Shown here piece by piece: positions 30,362 to 39,433 of a DNA stretch of 60,000 bases. Numbering within the stretch: the first letter of the stretch is position 1; each line of letters opens with the position of its first letter. Origin of the DNA: Allorhizobium ampelinum S4 (GTDB lineage Bacteria > Pseudomonadota > Alphaproteobacteria > Rhizobiales > Rhizobiaceae); assembly GCF_000016285.1 (NCBI RefSeq), contig NC_011989.1, positions 1 through 60,000 on the forward strand, in the 5' to 3' direction. The notes beneath the pieces are model-generated. The model ran no database searches and was not told the origin of the DNA. It saw only the letters and a list, made by a program, of their open reading frames with translations. Position numbers and translations under genes: made by a program.

Positions 30362-30940
30362 ATGACATTCATTGATCCCAACAAAGCCGCGCCGGTTTCC
30401 GGCAGGCGTGTGTTTCTTGGTGCGGCAGCGACAGCGATAGCCGCGACCGCCGCAGGGCAGAGCGGACAGGCAGCGGATACAAAAACCGGCGGCGGTCCGC
30501 TATCAGACATTCCCATCGCTTTGCCCCGGACAGAATTCGTCTATGAGGCGATTTTTACCCTTCAGGATACGATTGAGATGGGTGCGTCCCCGCAGGGCGA
30601 CAGGCGTATCATCAATATCACCGGCGGTGAATTTGCCGGACCTCGGATTAAGGGCAAGGTGATGCCTGGCGGTGCGGACCGGCAAGTGCTGCGTAAGGAC
30701 GGTGTGCGGCTTCTCAATGCGCTCTATGAATTGCAGGCGGATGACGGTGCCGTCATTACCGTCAACAACAGGGTCTTGATCGACCGTCAACCGGACGGCA
30801 CGCAATATGCTTTTTCGCATATCGATATTACTGCACCGGTCGGACCACATGACTGGCTGAACCGTCGTGTCTTTGTCGGTACCCTGAACAGCCTGCGGCC
30901 CAAACCAATGGTGCTGATTCGGGTCTTCAGTCTGGTTTAA
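30362..30940 (+). CDS. Tat-exported DUF3237 family protein
   Basis: 192 aa. The N-terminus carries a twin-arginine signal, SGRRVFLGAAATAIAATAA (residues about 13-31), with likely cleavage after GQAADT-type residues, so the protein should fold before export to the periplasm. The remainder fits DUF3237, a beta-barrel family of unknown function, with LQDTIEMGASPQGDRRIINITGGEF near residue 62 and GTLNSLRP near the end. A strong ribosome site GGAGGAGAG lies just before ATG 30362, and a small inverted repeat ATCTAT/ATAGAT (30308-30323) lies in the promoter region. Confidence 0.82.
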   Translation: MTFIDPNKAAPVSGRRVFLGAAATAIAATAAGQSGQAADTKTGGGPLSDIPIALPRTEFVYEAIFTLQDTIEMGASPQGDRRIINITGGEFAGPRIKGKVMPGGADRQVLRKDGVRLLNALYELQADDGAVITVNNRVLIDRQPDGTQYAFSHIDITAPVGPHDWLNRRVFVGTLNSLRPKPMVLIRVFSLV

Positions 30941-30976
30941 GACCAAGGCTGAAGGTCTTCCACGCCTGGAGAGCGA

Positions 30977-31411
30977 TCAATCCTGATCCGGCTTCTCGCG
31001 CATTTTCTTGATTTCGCCGCGTCCCACCTTTGCCTTCAACCGGCGCTCGATTGAGCCCTTGGTGGGTTTGGTCTTCCGGCGCGGCGGTGGCGGTGGTTTG
31101 GCTGCTTCGAGCAGCAATTCCTTCAGCCTCTCGCGGGCATCTTCCCTATTGCGCTCCTGGCTTCGAAAGCGGCTTGCCTCGATCAACAACACGCCTTCTT
31201 TGGACAGGCGTCGGCCCGCCAATTTGATGGCATTGGTCTTGATACGGTCCGGGAGCGAGGGAGAGCTTGTCAGCGGGAAGAACAATTGGACGGCGGTCGA
31301 GACCTTGTTGACATTTTGCCCGCCCGGACCACCGGCCAGCACGAATTGCTCGGTCAGTTCCCAACCGGCAATCGTAATCCTGTCATTGATATAGAGCGGG
31401 TCGCTCGCCAT
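30977..31411 (-). CDS. arfB: alternative ribosome-rescue factor / peptidyl-tRNA hydrolase (ArfB, YaeJ)
   Basis: 144 aa. Releases peptides from ribosomes stalled at mRNA ends, a backup to tmRNA. The catalytic GGQ is in LAGGPGGQNVNKV near residue 27. The C-terminal tail is Lys/Arg-rich (RRKTKPTKGSIERRLKAK), the part that enters the empty mRNA channel in E. coli YaeJ. Length and domain order match. It is convergent with the DUF3237 gene and lies downstream of the pckA terminator. Confidence 0.93.
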   Translation of the reverse strand: MASDPLYINDRITIAGWELTEQFVLAGGPGGQNVNKVSTAVQLFFPLTSSPSLPDRIKTNAIKLAGRRLSKEGVLLIEASRFRSQERNREDARERLKELLLEAAKPPPPPRRKTKPTKGSIERRLKAKVGRGEIKKMREKPDQD

Positions 31412-31530
31412 GGTCCTGTCCAGCCTTTTCGCCGTGAGGCTGTAGCGGAAAACGCCAGTTCAGGCAAATCTCGGCTCTCTGGTATCATAATTGGATTTCC
31501 GTGCTGTTTTTCTGGATCAAATGCACCATA

Positions 31531-31563
31531 GAAAAAGCCCGGCGATGATCATCGCCGGGCTTT
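31531..31563 (-). terminator. terminator of pckA (perfect 30-base palindrome)
   Basis: The segment 31534-31563 is a perfect palindrome, AAAGCCCGGCGATGA joined to its reverse complement, with an A-run on the left that becomes a U-run for transcripts read on the minus strand. It separates pckA from arfB. Confidence 0.85.
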
Positions 31564-31587
31564 CCAAAATCGTCACACGTGAAACGT

Positions 31588-33198
31588 TTACTGCGCAGCA
31601 ACAGCCAGAACCGGAGCCGCATCAAGGACATTGCTGTCCACATGGGCTTCGAATTTCTCGAAATTGGCGATGAACATGCCGACCAGTTTCTTGGCCTGCG
31701 CGTCATAGTCAGTCCCATTTGCCCAGGTCGAGCGGGGGTCGAGAATGCTGGTATCGACGCCTTCGACAGAAACTGGTACCGCGAAGCCGAAATTGGCATC
31801 GGTGCGGAACTCGACCTTCTTCAACTCTCCGGAGAGAGCCGCCGTCAGCAGCGCCCGAGTTGCCTTGATCGGCATACGGTTACCAACGCCGTAGGCACCG
31901 CCGGTCCAGCCAGTGTTGACCAGCCAGCAATCCACTTCGTGGCGGGCAATCAACTCCTTGAGCAGATTGCCATATTCTGCCGGATGGCGAGGCATGAACG
32001 GTGCGCCGAAGCAGGTCGAGAAGGTGGCTTCCGGCTCGGTTACGCCGCGCTCCGTGCCAGCCACTTTCGCGGTGTAGCCGGAAAGGAAGTGGTACATCGC
32101 CTGTTCTGGTGTCAGCTTGGCGATCGGCGGCATGACGCCGAAGGCATCTGCGGTAAGCATGATGATGGTCTTCGGATGTCCGGCGCGGCCGGTGGGCGAG
32201 GCATTGGGTATGAAGTTCAGCGGATAGGCGCAACGGGTATTTTCGGTCTTCGAGCCATCGTTGAAATCCGGAACCCGGTTTTCATCCAGAACGACATTTT
32301 CCAGCACCGTGCCGAACCGCTTGGTGGTGGCGTAGATTTCCGGCTCAGCTTCCGCCGACAGACGAATGGTCTTGGCGTAGCAGCCACCTTCGAAGTTGAA
32401 GATGCCGTCTTCGCCCCAACCATGCTCGTCATCGCCGATCAGTGTGCGGGCAGGGTCGGCAGACAGCGTGGTTTTGCCGGTGCCGGACAGACCGAAGAAC
32501 ACAGCCGAATCACCAGCCGGGCCAACATTGGCCGAGCAATGCATCGGCATGACCTGTTTGGCGGGCAGCATGTAGTTCAGCGCCGTGAACACCGACTTCT
32601 TCATTTCACCGGCATAGTAGGTACCGGCGATCAGCACGATATTGTTGGTGAAGTCGCAGGCGATGACCGTTTCGGTCCGGCAGCCATGACGGGCCGGATC
32701 AGCCTTGAAGCTGGGCAGGTCGATAATGGTGAATTTCGCTTCGAAATCGGCAAGCGCGGCGCGTTCCGGACGAATCAGCAGGTTACGGATAAACAGCGAA
32801 TGCCATGCAAGTTCCGTTACCACGCGGGTTGGCAAAGCGTTGGCGGCATCGGCGCCACCAATCAGATCCTGTACGAACAGGGTCTTGCCAGCCACATGCG
32901 CCAGCATGTCCTGATGCAGGATGTCGAAATGCTCTTTCGACATTGGCTTGTTATTGTCCCACCAGATCTGGCTATCGGTATTGGCATCACGCAGGATGAA
33001 CTTGTCCTTGGGCGAGCGGCCCGTATGCTGTCCGGTCTCGGCCAAAAGCGCGCCGTCCGCAGTCAGCACGGCTTCACCGTTGCGGATCGCATGCTCATAA
33101 AGGGCGGCGGGCAGCAGATTATAATGGACATTGGCGGCCTTGCCCAAGCCAATGGTCTCGATCCCAAGACGGCTATTGTTCACTCCAAGCTCCTCCAT
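31588..33198 (-). CDS. pckA: phosphoenolpyruvate carboxykinase (ATP)
   Basis: 536 aa. Converts oxaloacetate to PEP with ATP, the first step of gluconeogenesis from TCA intermediates; rhizobia need it for growth on dicarboxylates. Motifs present: GRSPKDKFI near residue 60, the kinase-1a loop [14 protein letters not shown] near residue 233 and IGDDEHGWG near residue 252. ATG at 33198 follows AAGGAATTGC on the minus strand. The upstream divergent region (33199-33553) is shared with chvI and is A/T-rich. Confidence 0.97.
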   Translation of the reverse strand: MEELGVNNSRLGIETIGLGKAANVHYNLLPAALYEHAIRNGEAVLTADGALLAETGQHTGRSPKDKFILRDANTDSQIWWDNNKPMSKEHFDILHQDMLAHVAGKTLFVQDLIGGADAANALPTRVVTELAWHSLFIRNLLIRPERAALADFEAKFTIIDLPSFKADPARHGCRTETVIACDFTNNIVLIAGTYYAGEMKKSVFTALNYMLPAKQVMPMHCSANVGPAGDSAVFFGLSGTGKTTLSADPARTLIGDDEHGWGEDGIFNFEGGCYAKTIRLSAEAEPEIYATTKRFGTVLENVVLDENRVPDFNDGSKTENTRCAYPLNFIPNASPTGRAGHPKTIIMLTADAFGVMPPIAKLTPEQAMYHFLSGYTAKVAGTERGVTEPEATFSTCFGAPFMPRHPAEYGNLLKELIARHEVDCWLVNTGWTGGAYGVGNRMPIKATRALLTAALSGELKKVEFRTDANFGFAVPVSVEGVDTSILDPRSTWANGTDYDAQAKKLVGMFIANFEKFEAHVDSNVLDAAPVLAVAAQ

Positions 33199-33553
33199 GA
33201 TGCAATTCCTTCTTCAGCGGGATAGCTAGATAATTATGGGTCAACGCTAATGACCGAATTTTAAAAACGCAAGAGTAAAATCTTGAAAACATCAATAATA
33301 TCATATATTTAATCGTTTTAAACTGGTATGTTAGTTTTAAATCGGTTCAGTTTAAAGGCGATGAGCCTTTGTCTTTTGCCGTCAAAACGAAACGGGGTTG
33401 AAGCCGGACATGCCTGCCCCCTTTATCTTTGCCACAATTTGTTCCACCTTTACCCTCATGAAGCGCTTCGCGGCCCCTATATGTAATGTGGCCGCTGGCC
33501 GTCACCTTCTTGATGGGCGGTGGCGGCAATCGGTAATGACGGAGATAAACGGC
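33199..33553. promoter_or_regulatory. pckA-chvI divergent regulatory region with GTTTTAAA repeats
   Basis: No gene is supported in this 355-base gap. It is strongly A/T-rich between 33235 and 33345. Three similar words lie at roughly 16-19 base spacing: GTTTTAAACT (33315-33324), GTTTTAAATC (33334-33343) and GTTTAAAGG (33350-33358). Such phased repeats suggest binding of one or more regulators, for example the pckA LacI-type repressor known in Sinorhizobium or ChvI itself. No protein can be assigned from the sequence. Confidence 0.4.
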
Positions 33554-34276
33554 ATGCAGACAATTGCGCTTGTTGACGACGACCGGAATATCCTGACGTC
33601 GGTTTCGATCGCTCTCGAAGCCGAGGGCTACAAGGTTGAAACCTATACGGATGGAGCTTCGGCGCTGGACGGGCTTCTGGCGCGGCCGCCACAGCTGGCG
33701 ATCTTCGATATCAAGATGCCACGCATGGACGGGATGGAGCTTTTGCGCCGCCTGCGTCAGAAGTCCGATATCCCGGTGATTTTCCTCACCTCCAAGGATG
33801 AGGAAATCGATGAATTGTTCGGCTTGAAAATGGGTGCCGACGACTTCATCACCAAGCCGTTTTCTCAGCGCCTGCTGGTGGAGCGGGTCAAGGCCATTCT
33901 ACGTCGCGCGGCCAATCGCGAGACTGGAAACGCACCCGGCAATGTCAAGACTGCTGCCGAGCAGCAGGCCCGCAACCTGGAGCGCGGCCAACTGGTCATG
34001 GACCAGGAGCGCCATACCTGCACCTGGAAAGGCGACCCGGTCACGCTGACAGTCACCGAATTTCTGATCCTGCATTCGCTGGCCCAGCGGCCCGGCGTGG
34101 TGAAAAGCCGCGACGCGCTGATGGATGCCGCCTATGACGAACAGGTCTATGTCGATGACCGCACCATTGACAGCCATATCAAGCGCCTGCGAAAGAAGTT
34201 CAAAATGGTGGACAATGATTTCGACATGATCGAAACGCTGTACGGCGTTGGATACCGCTTCCGCGAAACGGCCTGA
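33554..34276 (+). CDS. chvI: response regulator ChvI
   Basis: 240 aa. OmpR-type regulator that, with sensor ChvG, controls acid response, envelope genes and virulence or symbiosis in rhizobia and Agrobacterium. The receiver has the acidic pair in ALVDDDRN at residues 5-12, the phospho-aspartate in [12 protein letters not shown] near residue 52 and the switch lysine in FITKPFS near residue 104. The winged helix is C-terminal, with [15 protein letters not shown] near residue 205 and a YGVGYRF tail. ATG at 33554 follows GGAG at 33541-33544; the longer reading from 33398 has no matching family sequence. Confidence 0.96.
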   Translation: MQTIALVDDDRNILTSVSIALEAEGYKVETYTDGASALDGLLARPPQLAIFDIKMPRMDGMELLRRLRQKSDIPVIFLTSKDEEIDELFGLKMGADDFITKPFSQRLLVERVKAILRRAANRETGNAPGNVKTAAEQQARNLERGQLVMDQERHTCTWKGDPVTLTVTEFLILHSLAQRPGVVKSRDALMDAAYDEQVYVDDRTIDSHIKRLRKKFKMVDNDFDMIETLYGVGYRFRETA

Positions 34277-34309
34277 TGCCGCCTGCGGGCATTGCTTGCG
34301 GGTTGAGAG

Positions 34310-34400
34310 CCTGGCAGGTTCAGATTGAACCAGGCATGCTCTCAATTCTCTTGTTTTCGTTTGTCTTTTCGGGAAAACCGGTTTCCCTGACAAGCACTAG
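34310..34400 (-). repeat. full copy of the intergenic palindromic repeat, between chvI and chvG
   Basis: Reverse complement of this segment reads TGTCAGGGAAACC, GGTTTTCCC, AAAAGACAAACGAAAAC and then a hairpin built on CAGGTTC and GAACCTG-type arms (TTCAGATTGAA core at 34320-34330). The same order of blocks is found on the plus strand at 36830-36920. It lies between two genes that are usually co-operonic. Confidence 0.75.
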
Positions 34401-34513
34401 GACCAGGCCCGGTTGAGAATGAACGTTGACGGCAGACATGACGGTATTCGGTGGGATACGATTGTCCCACAGGATAAGTGTGCCGTGTGAGGGGAATTCT
34501 ATCCAAAAGGCCT

Positions 34514-36286
34514 ATGGACGATAAGGACGGGGATCCCGGCGAGAGTCGCAGGCTGCCCTTGCGCCTGTCCTTTTCTCATCCCTTTACCTTGATCAGACGC
34601 ATCTTCGGCAATGCCGTTTTCTCCAGTCTGACGCGACGGATCGTCTTCTTTAATCTTGCGGCGCTGATCGTTCTGGTCGCCGGTATCATGTATCTCAATC
34701 AGTTTCGCGAAGGGCTGATCGATGCGCGGGTGGAAAGCCTGCTGACCCAGGGGGAAATTATCGCGGGTGCGATTTCCGCCTCGGCCTCGGTCGACACCAA
34801 TTCCATCACCATCGACCCGCAGAAACTGTTGGAACTGCAGGCGGGGCAAAGCATTACCCCGGTGCCGAATGACGAGGACTTGGAATTTCCCATCAAGCCG
34901 GAGCGGGTCGCCCCCGTGCTGCGCCGCCTGATTTCGCCGACCCGCACCAGGGCGCGGCTGTTTGATGCCGACGCCAATCTGCTGCTGGACTCCCGCCATC
35001 TTTATTCCCGCGGTCAGGTGCTGCGCTACGATCTTCCACCCGTCGAGGGGGATACCGGCAGCTGGACGGAATGGCTGGCCAAGCAATTCAACCGCATGCT
35101 GCAACCAAGCAATGTACCGCTCTACAAGGAAGCGCCGGGCGGGGATGGATCGATCTATCCTGAAGTGATGAATGCGCTAACCGGGGTGCGCGGTGCCGTG
35201 GTGCGCGTGACCGAACAGGGCGAGTTGATTGTTTCCGTGGCGGTGCCGGTCCAGCGGTTCCGCGCCGTGCTCGGCGTGCTTTTGCTATCCACCCAGGCTG
35301 GCGATATCGACAAGATCGTCCATGCGGAACGCCTAGCGATCCTGCGGGTGTTCGGTGTGGCCACGCTGGTCAATATCGTGCTTTCTCTGCTGCTGTCCTC
35401 GACCATTGCCAATCCGCTGCGGCGCCTGTCGGCAGCGGCCATTCGCGTCCGGCGCGGCGCCAAGGAGCGGGAGGAAATCCCGGATTTCTCTGCGCGCCAG
35501 GATGAAATCGGCAATCTGTCCGTGGCCCTGCGGGAAATGACCACGGCACTTTACGACCGGATCGACGCCATCGAGAGCTTTGCCGCCGATGTCAGTCACG
35601 AGTTGAAAAATCCGCTGACGTCGCTGCGCAGCGCCGTCGAAACCCTGCCGCTTGCCAAGACCGATGTCTCGAAGCAGCGGCTTCTGGATGTGATCCAGCA
35701 TGACGTCCGCCGGCTTGACCGGTTGATCAGCGATATCTCCGATGCCTCGCGGCTGGATGCAGAACTGGCGCGCACGGATGCGGCACCGGTCGATATGGAA
35801 GTCGTGCTTGGCAATCTGGTGGAGATTTCCAGGCAGATCCGCAGCAGCAAGAAGCCGGTCGATATCGAATATGTCGTGGAGCACAAGCAGGGCCAGAAGG
35901 TCCGCTATATCATCAACGGTCATGACCTGCGTATTGGCCAGATCGTCACCAACCTGATTGAAAATGCCCGTTCCTTCGTGCCGGAAAAGGAAGGCCGTAT
36001 CGTGGTGCGCCTATCGCGGACCCGCAGCCGTTGCGTCGTGCAGGTGGAAGACAACGGTCCCGGCATCCTGGTCGAGAATATCGACCGGATCTTTGAGCGC
36101 TTTTATACCGACCGTCCCGACGGCGAAAGCTTCGGCCAGAATTCAGGGCTTGGCCTCTCCATCAGCCGGCAGATCGCCGAGGCGCATGGCGGATCGTTGC
36201 GGGCTGAAAACATCCTGGAACCGGAAACTGCACGGATCCTCGGGGCCCGCTTCATCCTGACCCTGCCGGCAGAGCCATCTCCATGA
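34514..36286 (+). CDS. chvG: sensor histidine kinase ChvG (ExoS-like)
   Basis: 590 aa. Membrane sensor of ChvI. Two transmembrane helices flank a periplasmic domain of about 200 residues: the first at roughly residues 43-64 (FFNLAALIVLVAGIMYL) and the second near 279-300 (VFGVATLVNIVLSLLLSS), followed by a HAMP domain. The phosphohistidine is in FAADVSHELKNPLTSLR near residue 367, and the ATPase has NLIENARSF near residue 482, VEDNGPGI and a GLGLSI box near residue 545. ATG at 34514 follows AAAAGG. In rhizobia periplasmic ExoR represses this sensor; exoR is not in the window. The stop overlaps hprK (ATGA). Confidence 0.95.
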   Translation: MDDKDGDPGESRRLPLRLSFSHPFTLIRRIFGNAVFSSLTRRIVFFNLAALIVLVAGIMYLNQFREGLIDARVESLLTQGEIIAGAISASASVDTNSITIDPQKLLELQAGQSITPVPNDEDLEFPIKPERVAPVLRRLISPTRTRARLFDADANLLLDSRHLYSRGQVLRYDLPPVEGDTGSWTEWLAKQFNRMLQPSNVPLYKEAPGGDGSIYPEVMNALTGVRGAVVRVTEQGELIVSVAVPVQRFRAVLGVLLLSTQAGDIDKIVHAERLAILRVFGVATLVNIVLSLLLSSTIANPLRRLSAAAIRVRRGAKEREEIPDFSARQDEIGNLSVALREMTTALYDRIDAIESFAADVSHELKNPLTSLRSAVETLPLAKTDVSKQRLLDVIQHDVRRLDRLISDISDASRLDAELARTDAAPVDMEVVLGNLVEISRQIRSSKKPVDIEYVVEHKQGQKVRYIINGHDLRIGQIVTNLIENARSFVPEKEGRIVVRLSRTRSRCVVQVEDNGPGILVENIDRIFERFYTDRPDGESFGQNSGLGLSISRQIAEAHGGSLRAENILEPETARILGARFILTLPAEPSP

Positions 36287-36741
36287 ACGAGAGCCGGCTC
36301 AACCTGCATGCAACCGGTGTCGTGCTGGGTAGGCGAGGCTATTTGATCATGGGGCCGAGTGGGTCGGGGAAGTCGCAACTGGCCCACCTCCTGCTGGAAA
36401 ATGCGCGGCAAAATGGCCTTTTTGCCGCTCTTGTGGCCGACGATAGGGTATGGCTGGAAGCCCGAGGCGGAAGAGTGATCGCGTCCCGACCCCAGACAAT
36501 TGCCGGGTTGATGGAAATCCGATTCAGCGGATTGGTGACCGTTCCAAGCCTCGATGCGGCGGTGATCGATGCCGTCGTCCTTTCGGTCGAGCCATCGTCG
36601 ATGACGGAACGCCTGCCGCAAAGCGCTGAAAGCAGGTGTTTTTTTCCGGGTCAATCCTTACCTGTCCTTCGCCTTTGCCCGGCCCATCATCCAAGCGTTG
36701 CGGGGCTGCAACGATTGCTGGAGGCGTGGGCGTCAGATTAA
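36283..36741 (+). CDS. hprK: HPr kinase/phosphorylase, short alphaproteobacterial form
   Basis: 152 aa. Phosphorylates HPr on serine and removes it, in response to carbon state. Only the catalytic half is present: P-loop MGPSGSGKSQLAH near residue 23, and ADDRVWLEARGG near residue 52. Gram-positive HprK is about 310 aa with an N-terminal domain; the short form is normal in rhizobia. It overlaps chvG by four bases, tying carbon sensing to the ChvG/ChvI system, and precedes EIIA and HPr genes, its substrate. Confidence 0.92.
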   Translation: MNESRLNLHATGVVLGRRGYLIMGPSGSGKSQLAHLLLENARQNGLFAALVADDRVWLEARGGRVIASRPQTIAGLMEIRFSGLVTVPSLDAAVIDAVVLSVEPSSMTERLPQSAESRCFFPGQSLPVLRLCPAHHPSVAGLQRLLEAWASD

Positions 36742-37101
36742 AGGCGTGGCATCAAGACTATTTTGCACTTGCACTTCGTGTTTTCATCGCCAAGATGCAC
36801 TGCACAGAATTGATTGGGTAATATTGGAGTTTGTCAGGGAGAAGTGGAACGAGGTTTTCCCAAAAAGACAAACGAAAGCAAGATAAGCGAGAGGGTGTCA
36901 GGTTCAAACCGAACCTGACAGACTTCAGGGGTAAGTTATCGTTGATCAGCAAGGTGTTGTTGCGCGTACAGGTTGTGTGTTGGATTTTCAAATAGGGCTT
37001 TTCTTGTGCCAGCGCGTGCCTTGCGACCCAACAGATCGGTGGACGAAACTATTGCAGTGCGATAACTGGCGGTCAGCAGTTGAGCAGGGAGCTATAAGCG
37101 A
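36742..37101. other. gene-free region between hprK and the EIIA gene
   Basis: This 360-base gap contains the dispersed repeat at 36830-36920 and otherwise no gene. The EIIA-HPr pair must either be read from upstream through the repeat or from an own promoter in 36921-37101. No clear -35/-10 pair was recognised. Confidence 0.45.
36830..36920 (+). repeat. full copy of the intergenic palindromic repeat, between hprK and EIIA
   Basis: The order is GTTTGTCAGGGAGAAGTGG, GGTTTTCCC, AAAAAGACAAACGAAAGC, then a perfect 10-base hairpin TGTCAGGTTC (36896-36905) with GAACCTGACA (36911-36920). The same family occurs at 34310-34400 (minus) and in shortened form at 19764-19818. Confidence 0.8.
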
Positions 37102-37503
37102 ATGATCGGACTTGTGCTTGTCACCCATGGCAAGCTGGCTGAAGAATTTCATTATGCCGTGGAACATGTCGTTGGTCCGCAGAAATTCATCGAGACAATC
37201 TGTATCGGTCCGGAGGACGATATGGATCAGCGCCGCCAGGATATTCTGGATGCTGTGATGCGCGCCGATGATGGGCATGGGGTGATCATCCTGACGGATA
37301 TGTTCGGGGGAACGCCTTCGAATCTGGCAATTTCGGTGATGAATACCGGGCGGATCGAAGTGATCGCCGGCGTCAACCTGCCCATGCTGATCAAGCTGGC
37401 GGGTGTGCGCGGCGAGAACGATATGGAAAAAGCACTCGTCGATGCGTCGGAAGCCGGCCGCAAATACATCAATGTGGCCAGCCGCGTTCTGAGCGGCAAA
37501 TAG
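37102..37503 (+). CDS. PTS EIIA component, mannose/fructose-type (regulatory PTS)
   Basis: 133 aa. EIIA-Man-like protein. The phosphoacceptor histidine is in LVLVTHGKLAEEF near residue 9, and LTDMFGGTPSNLA near residue 66 is the conserved fold segment. No sugar-transport EIIB or EIIC gene is nearby, so it belongs to the regulatory PTS of alphaproteobacteria, which senses carbon or nitrogen state rather than moving sugar. It is followed 15 bases later by HPr and preceded by hprK and chvG. Confidence 0.92.
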   Translation: MIGLVLVTHGKLAEEFHYAVEHVVGPQKFIETICIGPEDDMDQRRQDILDAVMRADDGHGVIILTDMFGGTPSNLAISVMNTGRIEVIAGVNLPMLIKLAGVRGENDMEKALVDASEAGRKYINVASRVLSGK

Positions 37504-37517
37504 GAACGGCGAGTAAG

Positions 37518-37793
37518 ATGACCTCCTTCACCAGAGACCTGCTGATCGTCAACAAGCGCGGCCTTCATGCCCGGGCGTCAGCCAAATTCGTCCAGACGGT
37601 GCAGGGCTTCAATGCCGAAGTCACCGTCAGCAAGGATGGAACCACCGTCGGCGGAACCTCGATCATGGGTCTGATGATGTTGGCGGCGAGCCCCGGCTGT
37701 ACGATTACCGTTGTTACCTCAGGCGAGGAGGCCGAAAAAGCAATCGACACGCTGGATGCGCTGGTGCGCGACAAGTTTGGCGAGGAAATGTAA
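37518..37793 (+). CDS. phosphocarrier protein HPr
   Basis: 91 aa. Phosphorelay protein with the EI-phosphorylated histidine in KRGLHARASAKF near residue 17 and the regulatory serine in GTSIMGLMMLAAS near residue 49, the target of HprK two genes upstream. Both sites present argues for a dual-regulated HPr. EI (ptsP) is elsewhere in the chromosome. The gene set hprK-EIIA-HPr next to chvG/chvI is typical of Rhizobiaceae. Confidence 0.93.
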   Translation: MTSFTRDLLIVNKRGLHARASAKFVQTVQGFNAEVTVSKDGTTVGGTSIMGLMMLAASPGCTITVVTSGEEAEKAIDTLDALVRDKFGEEM

Positions 37794-37804
37794 ACCAAGA
37801 TCGA

Positions 37805-37832
37805 ACATAAAGATATAAAGACCTCTTTATGT
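37805..37832. promoter_or_regulatory. inverted repeat upstream of ahcY, candidate SahR-type operator
   Basis: ACATAAAGA (37805-37813) and TCTTTATGT (37824-37832) are perfect inverted repeats of nine bases, centred 148 bases before the ahcY start. ArsR-family SahR regulators of methionine-cycle genes bind ATAAAGA/TCTTTAT-type palindromes in some proteobacteria, as I recall. Identity of the regulator is inference. Confidence 0.45.
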
Positions 37833-37966
37833 GATTATTGCCTTCCTCGGCTTTCCCTGATACACGGATGACACTGGCCTGCCGCAGAATGGCGGGCGGC
37901 GCATCGGCTTTACCATCTTTTCGGATGGGTGCTGGCCTTGCGTTTCAACCCGGTCTGGAGAACGCC

Positions 37967-39367
37967 ATGAGCACTGTACAGGATTACATCGTCGCCGATA
38001 TCGGCCTTGCGGATTACGGTCGCAAGGAATTGGATATTGCCGAAACCGAAATGCCGGGCCTGATGTCCTGCCGCTCGGAGCTTGGCGAAACCAAGCCGCT
38101 AAAGGGCGCCCGCATCAGCGGTTCGCTGCACATGACCATTCAGACAGCTGTGCTGATCGAGACTTTAACGGCGCTGGGCGCCGAAGTACGCTGGGCATCC
38201 TGCAACATCTTTTCCACCCAGGACCATGCCGCCGCCGCAATCGCTGCCTCGGGCGTGCCGGTCTTTGCCGTCAAGGGTGAAAGCCTGACGGAATATTGGG
38301 ATTATACCGACAGGATCTTCCAATGGACCGATGGTGGCCAGTCCAACATGATCCTCGACGATGGCGGCGACGCCACCATGTATATCCTGCTTGGTGCGCG
38401 CGCCGAAGCCGGTGAAAACGTGCTGGTCAACCCTTCGTCCGAAGAAGAAGAAATTCTGTTCGCGCAGATCAAGAAGCGCATGGCAGCCACACCAGGCTTT
38501 TTCACCAAACAGCGTGACGCCATCAAGGGTGTCACCGAAGAAACCACGACAGGCGTCAACCGCCTCTACCAGCTCAGCCAGAAGGGCCTGCTGCCTTTCC
38601 CGGCGATCAATGTCAACGATTCCGTCACCAAGTCGAAGTTCGACAACAAATACGGCTGCAAGGAATCGCTGGTCGACGGCATTCGCCGCGCCACCGACGT
38701 GATGATGGCTGGCAAGGTTGCCGTGGTCTGCGGCTATGGCGACGTGGGCAAGGGCTGCGCTGCATCGCTGATCGGCGCTGGTGCCCGCGTCAAGGTGACG
38801 GAAGTCGACCCGATCTGCGCTTTGCAGGCCGCTATGGACGGTTTTGAAGTGGTGCGGCTTGAAGATGTCGTCAAGACAGCGGATATCTTCATCACCACGA
38901 CCGGCAACAAGGACGTGATCCGCATCGAGCATATGCGCGAGATGAAGGACATGGCCATCGTTGGCAATATCGGCCATTTCGATAATGAAATTCAGGTTGT
39001 CGCGCTGAAAAACCTGAAATGGGTTAACATCAAGCCGCAGGTCGACATGATCGAATTCCCGGCGGGCAACCGGATGATCCTGCTGTCGGAAGGCCGTTTG
39101 CTCAACCTCGGCAATGCCACGGGCCATCCGTCCTTTGTGATGAGCGCGTCTTTCACCAACCAGGTTCTGGCCCAGATCGAGCTTTTCACCAAGCCCGACG
39201 CCTACAAAAACCAGGTTTACGTTCTGCCGAAACATCTCGATGAAAAGGTTGCGCGCCTGCATCTGGAAAAGCTCGGCGTCAGATTGACTGAACTTTCTGA
39301 CGAACAGGCCTCCTATATTGGTGTCACGCCATCAGGCCCCTTCAAGGCTGACCACTACAGATACTAA
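37967..39367 (+). CDS. ahcY: adenosylhomocysteinase
   Basis: 466 aa. Hydrolyses S-adenosylhomocysteine to adenosine and homocysteine with tightly bound NAD, removing the inhibitor of methyltransferases. The NAD-binding loop [12 protein letters not shown] is near residue 253; the catalytic segment [13 protein letters not shown] is near residue 218 and [13 protein letters not shown] near residue 188; the C-terminal PFKADHYRY is the family tail. ATG at 37967 follows TGGAG; the longer reading frame from 37838 is not coding-like. A strong terminator follows. Confidence 0.98.
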   Translation: MSTVQDYIVADIGLADYGRKELDIAETEMPGLMSCRSELGETKPLKGARISGSLHMTIQTAVLIETLTALGAEVRWASCNIFSTQDHAAAAIAASGVPVFAVKGESLTEYWDYTDRIFQWTDGGQSNMILDDGGDATMYILLGARAEAGENVLVNPSSEEEEILFAQIKKRMAATPGFFTKQRDAIKGVTEETTTGVNRLYQLSQKGLLPFPAINVNDSVTKSKFDNKYGCKESLVDGIRRATDVMMAGKVAVVCGYGDVGKGCAASLIGAGARVKVTEVDPICALQAAMDGFEVVRLEDVVKTADIFITTTGNKDVIRIEHMREMKDMAIVGNIGHFDNEIQVVALKNLKWVNIKPQVDMIEFPAGNRMILLSEGRLLNLGNATGHPSFVMSASFTNQVLAQIELFTKPDAYKNQVYVLPKHLDEKVARLHLEKLGVRLTELSDEQASYIGVTPSGPFKADHYRY

Positions 39368-39393
39368 TCCGTAGCCAGATATACACAAGATAT

Positions 39394-39433
39394 AGAAATC
39401 GCAGCCTTGACAAAGGCTGCGATTTCTTTTTTT
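39394..39433 (+). terminator. rho-independent terminator of ahcY
   Basis: A 15-base stem, arms 39394-39408 and 39413-39427 (AGAAATCGCAGCCTT with AAGGCTGCGATTTCT), with a four-base loop and a run of T residues. Confidence 0.92.

Noticed and set aside
31571..31586. CACGTG-centred sequence downstream of pckA
   Set aside because: Four mismatches to parS; the right half alone is good. Too weak to list as a ParB site.
31579..33225. 548-residue open frame opposite pckA
   Set aside because: Shadow frame on the opposite strand of an unmistakable gene; no recognisable domains.
37794..37966. possible SAH or SAM riboswitch upstream of ahcY
   Set aside because: Only an inverted repeat typical of a protein operator was recognised; no known riboswitch core could be laid onto it by eye.
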